This document shows, in pieces, positions 1 to 11,513 of a stretch of DNA of 64,000 bases (positions are counted from its first letter, which is position 1; each line of letters begins with the position of its first letter). The DNA is from Eucalyptus grandis (taxonomy: Eukaryota; Streptophyta; Magnoliopsida; Myrtales; Myrtaceae): contig NC_052616.1 of assembly GCF_016545825.1 (NCBI RefSeq), positions 56,937,278 through 57,001,277 on the forward strand, in the 5' to 3' direction. A model generated the notes under the pieces. The model was not told the DNA's origin. It saw only the letters and a list, made by a program, of their open reading frames with translations, and searched no databases. A program made the translations under genes and the position numbers.

Positions 1-1029
1 TTAGGCTCATGGATCAGATTGACACCTCGCTACTGGGCCAAGAGGACTCTGCAATCATCCATAATAGATCTGGCAGCCCATGGAGCTTCTTTATGGCCCA
101 AGATGCACTGAACGACTTCATTTTCTCGTTTCTTGCACAAAGGAGAGGGAAAAAAAAAAGAAGAAGAAGCGGTGGAATCCGGTGCTTACTTCACGATTTT
201 TTTTTTTTTCCAAGGGAGCTAGCTAATTTCGACATTGGGGATAACATATACAAGGGCATGCTTTTCGTAGAGAAAAGTATAAAAAAGTTCTAAACCTATT
301 ACATTTATACTAATTAAGTTCTCAACCTTTCAATTAGATAAACTCAATCTTAAACCATTTCACATTGATACTAATTCAGTCCATTTTTGAGTTAATATTT
401 TACTCATAAGGAATATCCTTTGCCTCATCCTGTGCATTCTTAGGAGGACGTGAAATGAAAGAGAGGCCACGGCCACCCTGCCCCTTCTCTAGGCTAAGAA
501 AAGAGAAAGAGATGCTTTGATTCCCGGTTTAATGACACCCAATCGTAATCTTCATAAAGATCGCGCTTTATTTTTAACCGACGGTTCGGCTTTTCCTATT
601 CTTAGTCTCCATCTCATGCGGCTCCCTTTTCATCCTTACTTTTCTCATCCTCCCCATTTCTCCCTCGTGGGTCATGGCGGCGACGTTTTCCTTTTTTCAT
701 ACGTCCATGTGTACATCTACGATTTAGTACATATGGAGCGTGATGATTGACCAGGGCAAATCTTACGCGCGCCCTAATTAAGTCCTTTTCGTTTCTGCCG
801 TTGAATAATAACATAATTACCCTCCACCAATGCTTCACGTTTTGATTGCTGGTGCACTATGCAATGTGAGGTAGAAACAATAATACAAGATATCGGATAA
901 AACTAACAGGATCAATTTAGTGATCTGTCTTAGTAGCTTGAGGTGATCTTGCAATTTCTTTGCAACACTTAATACAAGCTTCAGAACTTAAGTAAGCATG
1001 GAATATCCAAGCAGCCAAAGAGAAAGGAC

Positions 1030-1715
1030 TGGAGTACAGAAGAACTAGAATCCATCCCTGCCGGAATGCAGAGTACCACACTCCAATCAAGAATACGAAT
1101 AACCACACTCCAATCAAGAATACGAATAAGAACTCGGTAGGCACGATCAATTCTAGGTACCACACGAGCACCGGATACAGGACGTCGACTAGGACAACAA
1201 TGGTCCGAAAGTCGCTTAACATGTGCACCGCCTCGTCAAGCACGTGATAACCGCCTTCCAAGCATAGCCTCGGATGCAAGAACTGCCTCCCTCGACGCCA
1301 CACTCAAGCGCAAACCACTTGGCTGCCATGTGCCTCTCGTCTATTCACCACTCAATTGGAGAGGTCGAAGCAGATGCCGCCAAGGAAGGCCTTCGATAGC
1401 GAGTCCCAGACGAAGATCTCCAGCTTGAAGCTAGCCCGACTCAGCTTGCTGTGGCTGAACGCCAAGAACTGGTGCCACTCCGGCGCGTCAGTCGGCTCAC
1501 CGAGCCGGTGAATCGCCGACTTTGAACAGACGTAATGAGTCGACACGTAGATCTTCACATAGGAGCTGCTGTTGTGAGCGAGACCTCGCAGCTTGACGAT
1601 CTTGATGAACAGGTACTGCATTGGCTCCACCAAATCGTAAAAATGGATCCTCTCCATCTTGGATGCGAATCTCAGGTGCGACGATGTCTACTTGTTATGC
1701 CGGAAGTGGTTGTCA
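1030..1715 (-). pseudogene. MCTP/QUIRKY-like C2-domain membrane protein pseudogene, copy 1
   Basis: On the minus strand, 1657-1352 reads as one C2 domain of the multiple C2 domain and transmembrane region family: YDLVEPMQYLFIKIVK near the start, then GEPTDAPEWHQFLAFSHSK and FLGGICFDLSN. This wording is typical of the QUIRKY/MCTP15-type members, which act at plasmodesmata and the ER membrane. After a stop and a frame change come AAKWFALEC and then GYHVLDEAVH, joined almost directly to the C-terminal PRT_C membrane segment (YLELIVPTEFLFVFLIGVW). A normal member is about 800-1000 residues with 3-4 C2 domains; here most of the C2 region between these blocks is missing. A short remnant upstream to about 1715 also carries a stop. 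Multiple frame breaks plus the internal deletion make this a pseudogene rather than a gene with sequencing errors. Confidence 0.8.
1076..1129. repeat. 27-bp exact tandem duplication inside the MCTP pseudogene
   Basis: Positions 1076-1102 and 1103-1129 are identical. In the minus-strand reading frame this doubles the membrane motif, giving FLFVFLIGVW followed directly by LFVFLIGVW. The length is a multiple of three, so the frame is kept. The same duplication is present at 62670-62723, so it predates the separation of the two long repeat copies. Confidence 0.95.
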
Positions 1716-2585
1716 ATGCAAGGCCTTTCATCATAGGTTGGATCTTTGATTTGTTGAATGAATTGGGTTATGTGGTGACAGAAACATGAAAAAAATTATT
1801 AGAAGATGAATTTCTAATGCTAACAGAACTAAGTGAACTGAACAAAATAAAGAATTGGGGGTAAAGAATAGATAAATAATTTACAGAAAAAAATTGGTAA
1901 GTGTGATTAATTGCGGATCATTTATAATTAACTCTTCTCGGCCTTATATAGCATTGTACAAAGTGTGACGTTAAAAGCCGTTATCATTCAAATTCCAAAT
2001 TCTAACTACTCCCGAGATTCTAGGCCTCAACTTGTAAATGGTTACAATTTGGCTGCATCTCTATTTCTACATCTTTCATCGATCTCGTAATCAGCTGCCC
2101 GTTTTATATCGCATGTGGATTTCCAGTCTTTGTCGATTGCCTTTCCCATATTAGTCGCCAACTTGTAGTGATAGTTCGGAGCTGCCCTGTTGATAACGCA
2201 GTATGAACTGTCACCATCCCATTAAAATTCGGATTATTTTCTTGTGTGAACATATGCCCCTTTTAAATAAAATATATCGGAGTGCCGGGTTTATTTTGTC
2301 AATATCTGGGCAGAATTGCAAAGCCTTGATAACTGCTTTATCTTCTCCTGTATATTAGACACGTAGCCCGATCGAGAGGGATTTCCTTGTCGCCACGATT
2401 TTCTACCAGCCTGTAGAGCTGCCACTCGAATTCACTTCACCTTAAGACAGTAGCTGGCAAGTCTTATTTTATTACTTTCTTAAGATACATGCGATGATGT
2501 GAGACTCACCAAACCCCCCATCAGAAAAAAATTCAAATATTTTTTTTAAAAATACAATGTAAATTAGATTATAACAATAAAAAAA
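1716..2585. other. Non-coding AT-rich sequence up to the gap
   Basis: No coding signal or recognisable element is seen. The part to 2407 is shared with the right-hand repeat copy; 2408-2585 has no partner because the window ends there. It finishes in an A-rich run directly before the run of N. Confidence 0.6.
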
Positions 2586-2685
2586 NNNNNNNNNNNNNNN
2601 NNNNNNNNNNNNNNNNNNNNNNNNNNNNNNNNNNNNNNNNNNNNNNNNNNNNNNNNNNNNNNNNNNNNNNNNNNNNNNNNNNNNN
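2586..2685. other. Assembly gap of exactly 100 N
   Basis: The run of N is exactly 100 long, which is the conventional placeholder for a scaffold gap of unknown size. The sequence to the left belongs to the long direct repeat and the sequence to the right is LINE-derived. Order and distance across this point should not be trusted. Confidence 0.97.
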
Positions 2686-4448
2686 GATCCTCAATATTTC
2701 GTCTACAATAAAATATCGAACATCTCTATTATTTGGGAGTATTCCATGTATGGTGGACAGGATCGATAAGATCAGCCACCATCCTAGGCTCATCTCTAGT
2801 TGCTAGTCCTCTAATTTTGCCACTTGGTAACCAGCAATGCTCCCGATGTTAATTAATCGTCCGTTTTCCCACGTACCATCTTACATTTGGTAAGATGGTG
2901 TCCCGGGTCCAAGGATAAGACTTCTCGACCCCAGAGGGGTGCGAGCCTTGTTCTGCTGATTGAAAATCCTGGAATGAAAATATAACCCCTTGAGGAGCCG
3001 ACCCCAGAGCGAGTTAGGTTGTTGAAGTAATCTCCAAGCTTGCTTGCCAAGCATGGCCTTATTAAAAGCTATGAGGTCCCGAAAGCCTAACCCACCAGAA
3101 TTCTTACTAGTTTTAAGCAAGTCCCAATTCTTCCAATGCACACCAACCCTGTTCTTGTCATTACGCCACCAGAAGTTAGCAATCCCCTTCTCAATCACTC
3201 GACAAAGAGACATAGGAAGCTTAAATAACATAACATACTACGAATGGCCCGAACGACAAACTTGAGTAGGATCTCCTTTCCACCTTTTGATAGTAACAGC
3301 TTTTTTCCAACCCTCCAGCTTTAGCATTGATTCTTCCTAATATCCAACCAAACAGCTTCTTTTTTAGATCGCCCCATTTAGATGAAACACCTAGATATTT
3401 CCCATAACAATTCAGCACCAAGATCTACAATTCAGCTGCCAAGTTATTTTGAAGGCTCCTGACAAGATTTACTAAAGTAAAGTCTAGACTTATTTCTGTT
3501 TATCACTTGACCCGTGGCCAGGCGGCATTGGTTTAATATATTTGCCATATTCTGACATTCCGTTACTGTACCATCTAGGAAGAATACTGAATCATTAGCA
3601 AAGAAAAGATGGGAGAGAGTTGGACATGACCTGGTAAGTTTGATGCCGTGGAGATGTCCCATGGTGAGTGCATTATGAATAAGGGTGGACAGAGCATTCG
3701 CCATTAAAAAATAAAGATATATGGAGAAAGAGGGTCTCCCTGTCTGAGTCCTCTTGACGGTGTAAAGTAGGGTAGATGCTCCCTATTTAAGCGAACACTC
3801 AGAGTCGTCGTGGTGATCCATTGCATCACCATTTGAACCCACCAAGGATGGAACCCCAATCTAGTAAGGTAGGCTTGGAGAAAATCCCATTCAACTTTGT
3901 CATATGCCTTCTGCATGTCTGTCTTAAGGAGAGCGTTGAAATGTCGCTTCCTATTCCTCGTCTTGAAGTGATGTAGAACCTCGTGAACGATTAGAACATT
4001 ATCCTGTATCTGATGTCCGCTCACAAAGGTAGCCTGTTCGATTGAGATCAGCTCCTCTAGCCAAGGTCTTAGGCGATTTTCCATGACCTTGGCGATAATT
4101 TTATATGCATAATTACACAAACTGATCGGTCGGAACTGGTCAAGACTTTCAGGATGGTGTACCTTGGGAATCAGAGCTATTATGGTCTTGTTAAGATCTC
4201 GAGGCAGCTGGCCAGTCTGGAAGAATTCAGTGACCAGGTTGAATAAATCTTGTTGTACAGTATTCCAATGGGTTTGGTAGAATAGACCATTGAAACCATC
4301 AGGACTTAGAGCTTTCGTGGCACCCAATTGGAAAGTGGCTTGTCGTACCTCAGCAACTGTGACCAAAGCCAGTAAGTGTTTGTTCATAGTTTCCATGACA
4401 ATTGGTTGACATTGATCTAGAACTAGGCCGAAGTCACGATAGCCAAAA
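2686..4448 (-). mobile_element. 5'-truncated LINE (non-LTR retrotransposon)
   Basis: The minus strand encodes a plant L1-type ORF2 tail: reverse transcriptase (about 4430-3444), then a zf-RVT-like region (about 3231-2881: MLFKLPMSLCRVIEKGIANFWW, GGLGFRDLIAFNKAMLGKQ), then the start of the downstream region running into the gap. The endonuclease and ORF1 are absent; homology to LINEs stops at about 4448, exactly where the sequence shared with 44423-45637 begins. 5' truncation is normal for LINE insertions. The 3' end and poly(A) tail lie inside or beyond the gap, so no target duplication can be checked. Stops and frame shifts separate the blocks. Confidence 0.88.
3444..4396 (-). pseudogene. 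LINE reverse transcriptase fragment with altered catalytic box
   Basis: The longest open stretch (4396-3704, 230 residues) carries the usual plant LINE motifs: APGPDGF-like ALSPDGFNGLFYQ, FRPISLCNYAYKIIAKV, LKTDMQKAYDKVEWDFL (first catalytic Asp) and SRGLRQGDPLSPYIF. The frame then shifts and continues at 3704-3444 with LSHLFFANDSVFFLDG. In active elements this box reads FADD; here the first Asp is Asn (FAND), so the polymerase would be inactive even if the frame were intact. I infer a dead copy. Confidence 0.88.
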
Positions 4449-5650
4449 TCAAGGACATATCTCTGGGGAGAGCATTGACAGTAGTTCTCAATTCATGGTT
4501 ACAATTTCGACAGTTCATTCTTGCCTCATTTTATATAGAGGACTAAGGGTTTCTTTAGGATGAAATGTAAAAGAGGCAAGTAAATTTGCGCAAGCTTATG
4601 CGTGCAAGCTCAAATTTGAAATACTTGATTGGCTTCAAAAACTTTTCCCCTACAAACACTTAATGAAAGGCAAATTGAAACCAAAATTAAAATAAATAAA
4701 GGAATAAAGGAATAAAAAGGTTTTGATTGAAGAAACCTCACAGCCGAAAGTGCAATAGAAGCTCGAGGTATGGGGCCAAAAAAGGAAAAAAAGTGACATT
4801 ATCTCAACCTCTCCATTTATGAGATATAATATTACAATGCCATCAGAAAATACAAGATTTTCACTATTTGTCTCATCGGCACATGGCCTTGTTCTCATTT
4901 GAAAAATTATTCCGAAAGGGAAAAAGAAGGATTAAAAACAATATAGAAAAAGAGAAGTGAGGCTGAGATACATTGTTAAATAGCAAAAGCATGTGACCTT
5001 TTTAGTTGTCCCCTAAGGGTGTGCATGACAACGCTTCTTGGCTGGGAAAGAGTTTTTTATTTATTTATTTCTATTTCGGGAATAATTTATGAGTAAAAAG
5101 AACGCATTTAGTAACTACACAAAATTTCTACTCTTGGAATATAAAAAGAATAGAAATGCGTTTGGTAATGCAACAATTTTCCTTTTTATATTTATTCGTT
5201 TTTTATTCTTACGCATGGATCGTTGGCTGCCGTCGCTCGTTGCTACCGCTTGCCACCACCACACACGCCGCCGCTGCACGACCGGTTGTAGACTGCCACC
5301 ATTTTGCCGCCGCCGCACAGCCCATTGGCTGCCGACGATCGTCGACCGCCGGCCATGGGAGGTGGCGGCTGATGGGCTGTGTGGCGGCGTTCGGCGGTGA
5401 CGATCGGTGGGCGGCGGTCATGTAGCGGGTGGCGGCGACGAGCGGTGAGTGAGCGGCGGCCAGCCAGCAACCGGCGGCGGCAATGGGCGGCGATGAGCGG
5501 TGGACGACAGGTGGCGGCGAATGGCGGCGGCGGGTGGTGGCGACGGGCGATCGGCGGTGGCCCGTGCGGTTGGAGGTGGCCGCGGCAAGAGAGAGGAATA
5601 AAAGAAAAATAAAAAAAAGAAAATTAGCTTATTTCTAAAAATTGTTCTCG
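4449..5650. repeat. 1.2-kb dispersed repeat, inverted copy at 44423-45637
   Basis: From about 4449 to 5650 this sequence is the reverse complement of 44423-45637, highly similar except in the GC-rich centre of the embedded MITE. The left border is the LINE truncation point, the right border is an LTR-like repeat. It has two parts: 4449-5016, unassigned sequence with an 82-residue open frame on the minus strand (4898-4650) also open in the partner, and 5017-5650, a TIR element. The shared part beyond the TIR element shows that a larger unit was duplicated, not just the transposon. Confidence 0.85.
5017..5650. mobile_element. Truncated TIR element (Tourist/PIF-Harbinger-like MITE) with GC-rich core
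   Basis: The element begins with the terminal sequence GGGTGTGCATGACAAC preceded by TAA, related to the ends of the complete copy at 38189-38798. The flanks are AT-rich with T-rich and A-rich runs; the centre (about 5220-5590) is strongly GC-rich with GCC/GGC triplets. The right end is missing: at 5650 it runs into an LTR-like repeat. Short open frames in the core are Ala/Arg/Pro-rich by composition and shared on both strands, so I do not call a gene. Confidence 0.7.
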
Positions 5651-6914
5651 GGATTCGGGCGTGACAATCATACTTGATTTTCTCAATATAACACATATTA
5701 TCTTTCAATAGTCATCATATAATTACATAAATCAAATGTATCAAAACAGCACGCGTAACCCTTCAAGAAAGGTTTGTGGAATCATCTCACAATAACTCAA
5801 AAGTACCGACAAAAGTACCGAGTACTCTATCCATCTTTATACAACAAATGGATCCTCACTTCCATATATAAGTATATGTCAAGTTACTCTTATCTCAGTA
5901 CATAAGTTTCACAAAACCAAAGAAGACATTTACACATTACTTGAGCCATTGATCTCGTGATCCTATCAAATTAGCGAGAAACAATATTAAATTTGGGTAA
6001 CACTCTATCTCAACTACGAAATAGTTATACTATGCCTAAACTTTAACAAAACAACTCCTATGCGCTAATAAATCGCGTACTCAAAGTAATTGAACAAGCC
6101 ATTCACAACACGGAGCTTGAGTGCAAAATTTGGTCACGCTATAACTTTCTCCACCTAACCCCATTTGAAATGTGTTTTTAATCAATAGAAAGCCCTTCAA
6201 ACATATTATAAGAATCTCAACTTGACCATCCCAAAATCAAGCCAAAAATCAACAAAATAAGGGCCCGAAGTTGCTGGACATGTACTGTTCACTGCGTGCT
6301 GAAACTTCAAAATTTTGTTTCGGACAAACCATAAGCTTAAATTAAGATCCGTAAAATCCTATGACTTCAAGACACCATGAACTATCATTTCTATTAAAAA
6401 AAAAATGGCTCAACGACTCAAAAATCAGACCTCGCCGCTTGATTTTTCCAAGATTCCGAATTTGAACCCTAAACTCGGAAAATACTTTGATTGGACGAAC
6501 GATGGGCTTGGGCACTTACTAGACATTGCACTATGGAGTCGAGTCAGCTTAGCAAAGCATCCATGAAGTATACATGCCAAAGCCCTTCTCTTCTTCCTTG
6601 TTCTTCTTCTTTTTCTTCCTTTCCCCTCTCTATCTCCCTATTTTGGTCGAGGGAGCTCTCGACTTCTTATTTAGCCAAGCCCTCCCTTCCTTTTGCTTTT
6701 TTTTTTTTTTGACTTTTTCAACCTATTTTTCCTCCTATTCTTTAAAAAAAAAAAAACAACAAAAGTGGATCCCATCACTTATTGAAAAGTTAAATATTAT
6801 AGCAACGATTCATGTTCAACTTGGCAATTGAGCGGTAACAGCCTTTGGTCCAATCAAAGCTTGATCATAAGAAGATCAAGTAGATTCAATGATTCAAAAT
6901 ATGAACCCAAGATT
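5651..6914. repeat. Degenerate LTR-like repeat with polypyrimidine tract
   Basis: No gene is visible. The segment starts with GGGCGTGACA-type sequence, as at chromovirus LTR ends, and has blocks related to 33808-35650: similar stretches around 6110-6360 and 35090-35330, each followed by a long CT-rich tract (6577-6710 here). I read both as diverged LTR sequences of one family. Ends and orientation are not certain. It is the target into which the large nested element at 6920 inserted. Confidence 0.5.
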
Positions 6915-6919
6915 CTACT

Positions 6920-9900
6920 TGTGACATCCTGAAAATTCAGTTCGGATTTCGATTGGATAAGTTGGGTCTTTCATTGACGCGACTATAGTGCTTTTCTCTA
7001 ATATGGCCACTCATGAGATAATTGATCTATCAGGTGAAGCCGTTAAGGGATTTTAAACGCAATAAACTTGAGAATTCGAACAGGAATCGACTGCTCGACC
7101 GTCCTAGTCTACAAGGGTCATTACGGCACAATTACAAATCGATTAGAGACCGGAGATAGGTCAATTCGATGAGATGTGTGATTAAAGTGTGGGTAATTCC
7201 ACCTGATTGCAAAATTCTTGTCGATCGGCACTAGACCGATTTTCTATCATTTTGGGTATTCTATGTCCGTATTTGAAACCTTGAGATTTTCACGACTATC
7301 GAGAGTCGCCAATGTGCCGAAGAGATATGTTGTGGCTCGAAGAAAATCAACCACGGGTCATTGCATCAAAAATTCCTAAAAGCTACCCAATAGGTTAAGT
7401 CACGCTAAAATCGTGTCGATTGAAATTAACAGGGATTTTGAACCCGATTTCAGAAATTGAAAGTTCTGCCGTGTCACGATCTATTTTAGGGACGTCGACT
7501 CATCCTCCGAAGAATTTTTAGAGATTCCGAGATTTTTACGGAAACTCAATTCAGACGTTGCGGAAAAATAACGGAAATTCATATGGGCAAAGTCGAAGGA
7601 AATTTGTACTTCCAAGCTGAGTCTTTGGGTGTTGGGGACGTGTAGAAATTTATGGGCTTTCTTCTTCATCAAATTGGACGTCGAATTGGGAAATTTCGTG
7701 GAAGAATTGAAGCTTATATGGTGAAATTCGGAACCATGGAAGGGGCTACAAAATTTGGCTTCAAAATTTGATTTTTGGTGGATTTATTTCAAGAAAGAAT
7801 TAGGGGACATACGTTTTAATTAAGGGGATAGAATTTGCTGACTTTGGGCCCCATTTTTCCAAGCTTCCCGAGCTCGTCTCGGCTGCCTTATCTTCTTCAC
7901 GTTTCTACTTCGCCAAAGACCTCAGCTGTCCTGCCTTTTTCTTCTTTTCAATTTGCTTCTTTGAAGACCCGTCCGCTTCCCCACCGCTTCTCCTTCGACA
8001 GCCAGCTCACGCCTCCACCATCTTTGGTCTCCCAATCCTCCACTCGGTGAACAACTTCAATGGTTTCTTAACTCCAGCCTCCACCAAAAATCTTCCAGTC
8101 GACCACCACACGCCCACGTTTCCACCGGATCTTCAATCCAGCTGCCCCGAAACATTTGCTTCCCACCGAGTTCTCCATTTGTTGCCATGTCCGTCCACCG
8201 TGAAGCTACTGAGTCAAAGTTCAACTCCAGCAGCCCACGAAGTTCTCCATCGAAGCTGAATTCCTCTGCATCTTTCCCCCACGCCGGCCATGAATTTCAA
8301 CTGCCGCGTCCAGTCAATCCAACAATAAACCGAAGCTCTCTTCCCCATCTTTGACCCTAGCTGGTCCCGTCTGTCTTGTTGCCCTCTTCGTCCGCGTCTT
8401 CAGCATCACCTCCTTCGCTGCTTCGGGTGGCTCAGCCCATGAGCCCACGCAAGTAAGCCTAACGGCAGCAAGCCCGCAAACCCAGCGCCACCTTCAGCCC
8501 ACGTGAATTTCAGCCGCAAGCCTTTCGAAGCCCATCTTCGCTGCAACAATTCGGCCCAAGAATTCAGTAATTCAGCCCACTTGAAGTCGCCCCCAACAGC
8601 CCACGAGGCAAGCCCAGCCCAACTCAATAACAAATCTCGTTTGGGCTGAGATTTGTTGGACCAGTTTTCAGCCCGGTCCAAGCCTGTTGACGCCGCCACA
8701 AACCCGAGTTTCGGCCACCGTCGCACCGCCGTTACGGTGAACCGGTTTTCGCATTAAGCCGGTGAGTTTACCTACTAAATTTTGCTTAGGTTGTTAATTA
8801 TGCTTAAGGGGTTGTTTAGATTATGCTATGCATGTTTAGGTGGTTAGATTAGTTTAATTAAATGTTGATTAGATTAGTGGATGGATTAATTAGTCTAATT
8901 ATGTAATTAGATTAGTATAATCTTAATTAGTCTTTTAATTAATTATTGCATTTAATTATTTATTTATTTTAATGAAATATTATTTGATTATATTATTTTA
9001 TATTTAAATTAAATTAATTTTCGAAATTAATTTAATTATTATTTAATTAATATTTTTCAGAAATTATACTAGGAGAGCCGTTTGTTAGAATTTCGCACCG
9101 ATCACAGCCGTGTGGTTAGTTTGTTCAATTGATTGTTATGTTTGTGAAATTGAGTGATGGTTGTGAAATGTTGGTATTTTAATTGGAAAATACCATGTGT
9201 CGGGTGTTGACACCGAAAGTGGTCCTTAAGTACCAAATCAGCTTGGGTGAGTAAGATAGATCTATAGCAGCTTCAGGGAGCATTAACACCAATATAGATC
9301 TCTAGCAGCTTCGGTGAGCAATAATACTTTAGCAGCTTCGATGAGTACTATAGATATCAGCTTCGGCAAGCAATAGTTGATTTAACAGCTTCAACGAGCA
9401 CACGTTATTTAGTAGCTTCAGCGAGCACAAGTTATCTAGCAGCTTCGGTGAGCAATAGCTGATCTAGCAATTTCGATGAGCAATAATTGATCTAGCAACT
9501 TAGGTGAGCAGTGTTCGAATTGATAGAGTTTATAGATGGCATCAATGGTATGAAGTCGAATGAGTCGACTGATTGATGGTTGAATTGAATTGAATTGAAT
9601 TATTTGGTCGGTTATTTGATTATACTGACATGCAGGAAGGATCTAAGGCAAAGGTAAGTCCTCTGACTCGTACTTGTGCATATTTTCTTCATAGTTGGAG
9701 TTTAGGGGGTGAACTTGCTGAAACATTATTTCATGGTTATTGTATAACTATTTTCAATTCCTTAGATGATGATTGTGGAGGACCAGAAGCCCCAAAGTCT
9801 GGGGAGGTGGAGACCAAAGGATCGGCGAACATGTCTAACTAGTTAGTCTTAGGACAATTCCCTTTTTGTTGAACCGGTCTTTTGTAGATAGACCAGTGTT

Positions 9901-10057
9901 GTATATATGAACCTTGTATGCTTTTGGTTGTCAGGGGATTTGTTTCACTTCCGCATGCGTAATTAAAAATGAAAAGGTCGGCGACTCGTCTTGTGAAGTC
10001 GCATATTTATATCAGCCAAGCAGGGATGGGCACACGCTCGAGGATCGGGGCGTGACA
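6920..10057 (+). repeat. 5' LTR of the chromovirus-type element
   Basis: The LTR starts TGTGACATCCTGAAAATTCA and ends CGTGACA, 3138 bp, unusually long. It aligns with 26391-30777 and, reversed, with 39816-42914. Parts in order: a conserved start, a CT-rich stretch at about 7830-8720 with Ser/Pro-rich open frames, an AT-rich part at 8760-9060, an array of short repeats (9266-9510), and a conserved 3' part. The Ser/Pro-rich frames occur at the same place in all three LTRs, but the base composition explains them and I do not call a protein. Confidence 0.92.
9266..9510 (+). repeat. Short tandem array in the LTR (AGCAGCTTCGGTGAGCA units)
   Basis: About nine to ten imperfect units with core AGCAGCTTCGGTGAGCA, separated by variable AT-rich spacers so the period is roughly 25-38 bp. 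The same array is in the other two LTRs of the family (28708-28924; reversed at 40415-40650). Unit number and spacers differ between copies. Confidence 0.88.
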
Positions 10058-10068
10058 TTCTCGTTTAG

Positions 10069-10080
10069 TGGTATCAGAGC
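10069..10080 (+). promoter_or_regulatory. Primer binding site (initiator tRNA-Met)
   Basis: TGGTATCAGAGC lies 11 bp after the LTR end at 10057. This is the usual minus-strand primer site of plant LTR elements primed by initiator tRNA-Met, and it fixes the element's orientation as plus. Confidence 0.9.
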
Positions 10081-10258
10081 GGGTCAATAGTTAGAGTGAT
10101 AAGGTGCAATGAGTCATGGGATAGTTAATATGAATGACCTTTATTTCATGCTGGTGCATGTGATTGATAGCTGATCGGTAGCTTGTTTGGTGTGGGTCAC
10201 TCAAATTTTAATCTGGTATTGGAATTAGAAAACAGGTTTCTATAAAGATCCTGTAGCA

Positions 10259-10353
10259 TGAGTGATCAGGAGCAGAGGACTCCTAGAAGGTGTACCATCA
10301 GACTTGTTACTCGAGGTGGAATGCCGACATAGGTCGGTGCCCGAGGAGATCGT
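10259..10353 (+). pseudogene. 5' fragment of chromovirus gag
   Basis: An ATG at 10259 opens MSDQEQRTPRRCTIR and then LVTRGG, like the Arg-rich gag start of this group, followed by an in-frame stop near 10332. The frame is then cut by the Athila-type insertion at 10354 and resumes at 19053. The stop and interruption leave no functional product. Confidence 0.6.
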
Positions 10354-11513
10354 TGTTCGTAAAATTCTAAACGTAAGTGCACGTGTCAAACAAGTAATAT
10401 AATGATGAGAAAAAATATCGTCCCACGGAGATTGATGATTAATAAACCAATTAAATACTAAAATAGAGTAATTCTAAAATTTATCTAACAGATCAAAATA
10501 TAAATAAGAATAAATTAAAAACGAAATTTGTAAACTAAATGCAGTAAATCGATCAGATAAATATGTTAGAGCATCCAATTTCACCATAACCACTAGATAT
10601 GAATTTCAGATTGTTGTGAATACAAGAACGATATCAAACATGTGATAGCGGAATAACCTAACTTATTTACTATCCTATCTCTAGATATAGCAAACCTACT
10701 CAGCTTATTAATCCACTATATCTCTATGTGAATTAAAATAAACATGAGTGCATTAAAAACTATGAATATTCCCGGCTTACAATGAGTCTTTTGGATCACC
10801 TTATCACCGAAAGCTACACAAATAACACGGTATATCTCTATCCACGTTTAATTTATGGTTATATATTATAATGAACAATTACATATTATCACTTCTCAGT
10901 CTCAAACATGCACATCAGATCATTCAAGTGGTGGCCAGTCACTCAAAAGCATTAAACACGATAATATATATAACTCACATGAATGAAATCAATTGTAAAA
11001 CATAAAAATCATGAAATTCATATCATCATGGTTAGGCTACATCATAGCCCTAACAAAAGAAAATTAGAACATAGTAGAAGAATAAATAAAAATACAGATC
11101 AAACACAGCATCTTGAATCAAAGAACAAGAATTTTGTCACCACTTTTGTCTTATCTGCAAAATACTTGAAAAACTCTCAGAAGAATGAAAAACGATCTAA
11201 CCCCCCAAAACCCTAGCTACTCTCTCTGGCTCTATTTATAGGATATATCCCAGATATCTATCTCCCAATGCTTGTAGATAACATTAGGGAACAACATCAA
11301 GAATTTCCTTATTTGATATCCATCTTCCATTGCTTTTTTTTATTTGAATTCCTGATAGTTGCCATTCTTTTCCTTATCTTCTCCATATCTCATTATTCTA
11401 CATAAACAAGGAAAATTCAAATAATCAGAAGGAAATCCAAATATTTTCTCATAGATACTGCATTAATTGCTGCCTAAAATAGGTAAAATAACTCTATTTT
11501 TATAGAGTTATCA
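10354..11513 (-). repeat. 3' LTR of the Athila-type element
   Basis: Read on the plus strand it starts TGTTCGTAAAATTC and ends AGAGTTATCA; 1160 bp. It pairs with 17899-19052. Both contain a minus-strand TATA-like box and a small 77-residue plus-strand open frame that is antisense to the element and probably meaningless. Confidence 0.92.

Larger units (their letters stand above)
1..2407. repeat. Long direct repeat, copy 1 (partner 61593-64000)
   Basis: This stretch matches 61593-64000 base for base apart from about a dozen differences found by eye, mostly single-base insertions or deletions (for example near 145-155, 455, 475, 770 and 2370). The homology starts at the window edge here and runs off the window edge at the other copy, so neither true boundary is visible. 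It contains an MCTP/QUIRKY-like pseudogene (1030-1715) and otherwise AT-rich non-coding sequence. I see nothing gene-like in 1-916. The near-identity and a 100-N gap just downstream make assembly duplication as likely as a recent genomic duplication. Confidence 0.93.

Noticed and set aside
5089..5708. Several overlapping Arg/Ala/Pro-rich frames on both strands
   Set aside because: They fall in the GC-triplet core of a MITE-like element; simple composition explains them.
9266..9510. CRISPR-like regular array
   Set aside because: Units are imperfect with variable spacers, occur in retrotransposon LTRs, and the DNA is clearly plant nuclear.
10983..11216. 77-codon frame repeated at 18525-18758
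   Set aside because: It is repeated only because it sits in both LTRs of the Athila-type element, antisense to it.
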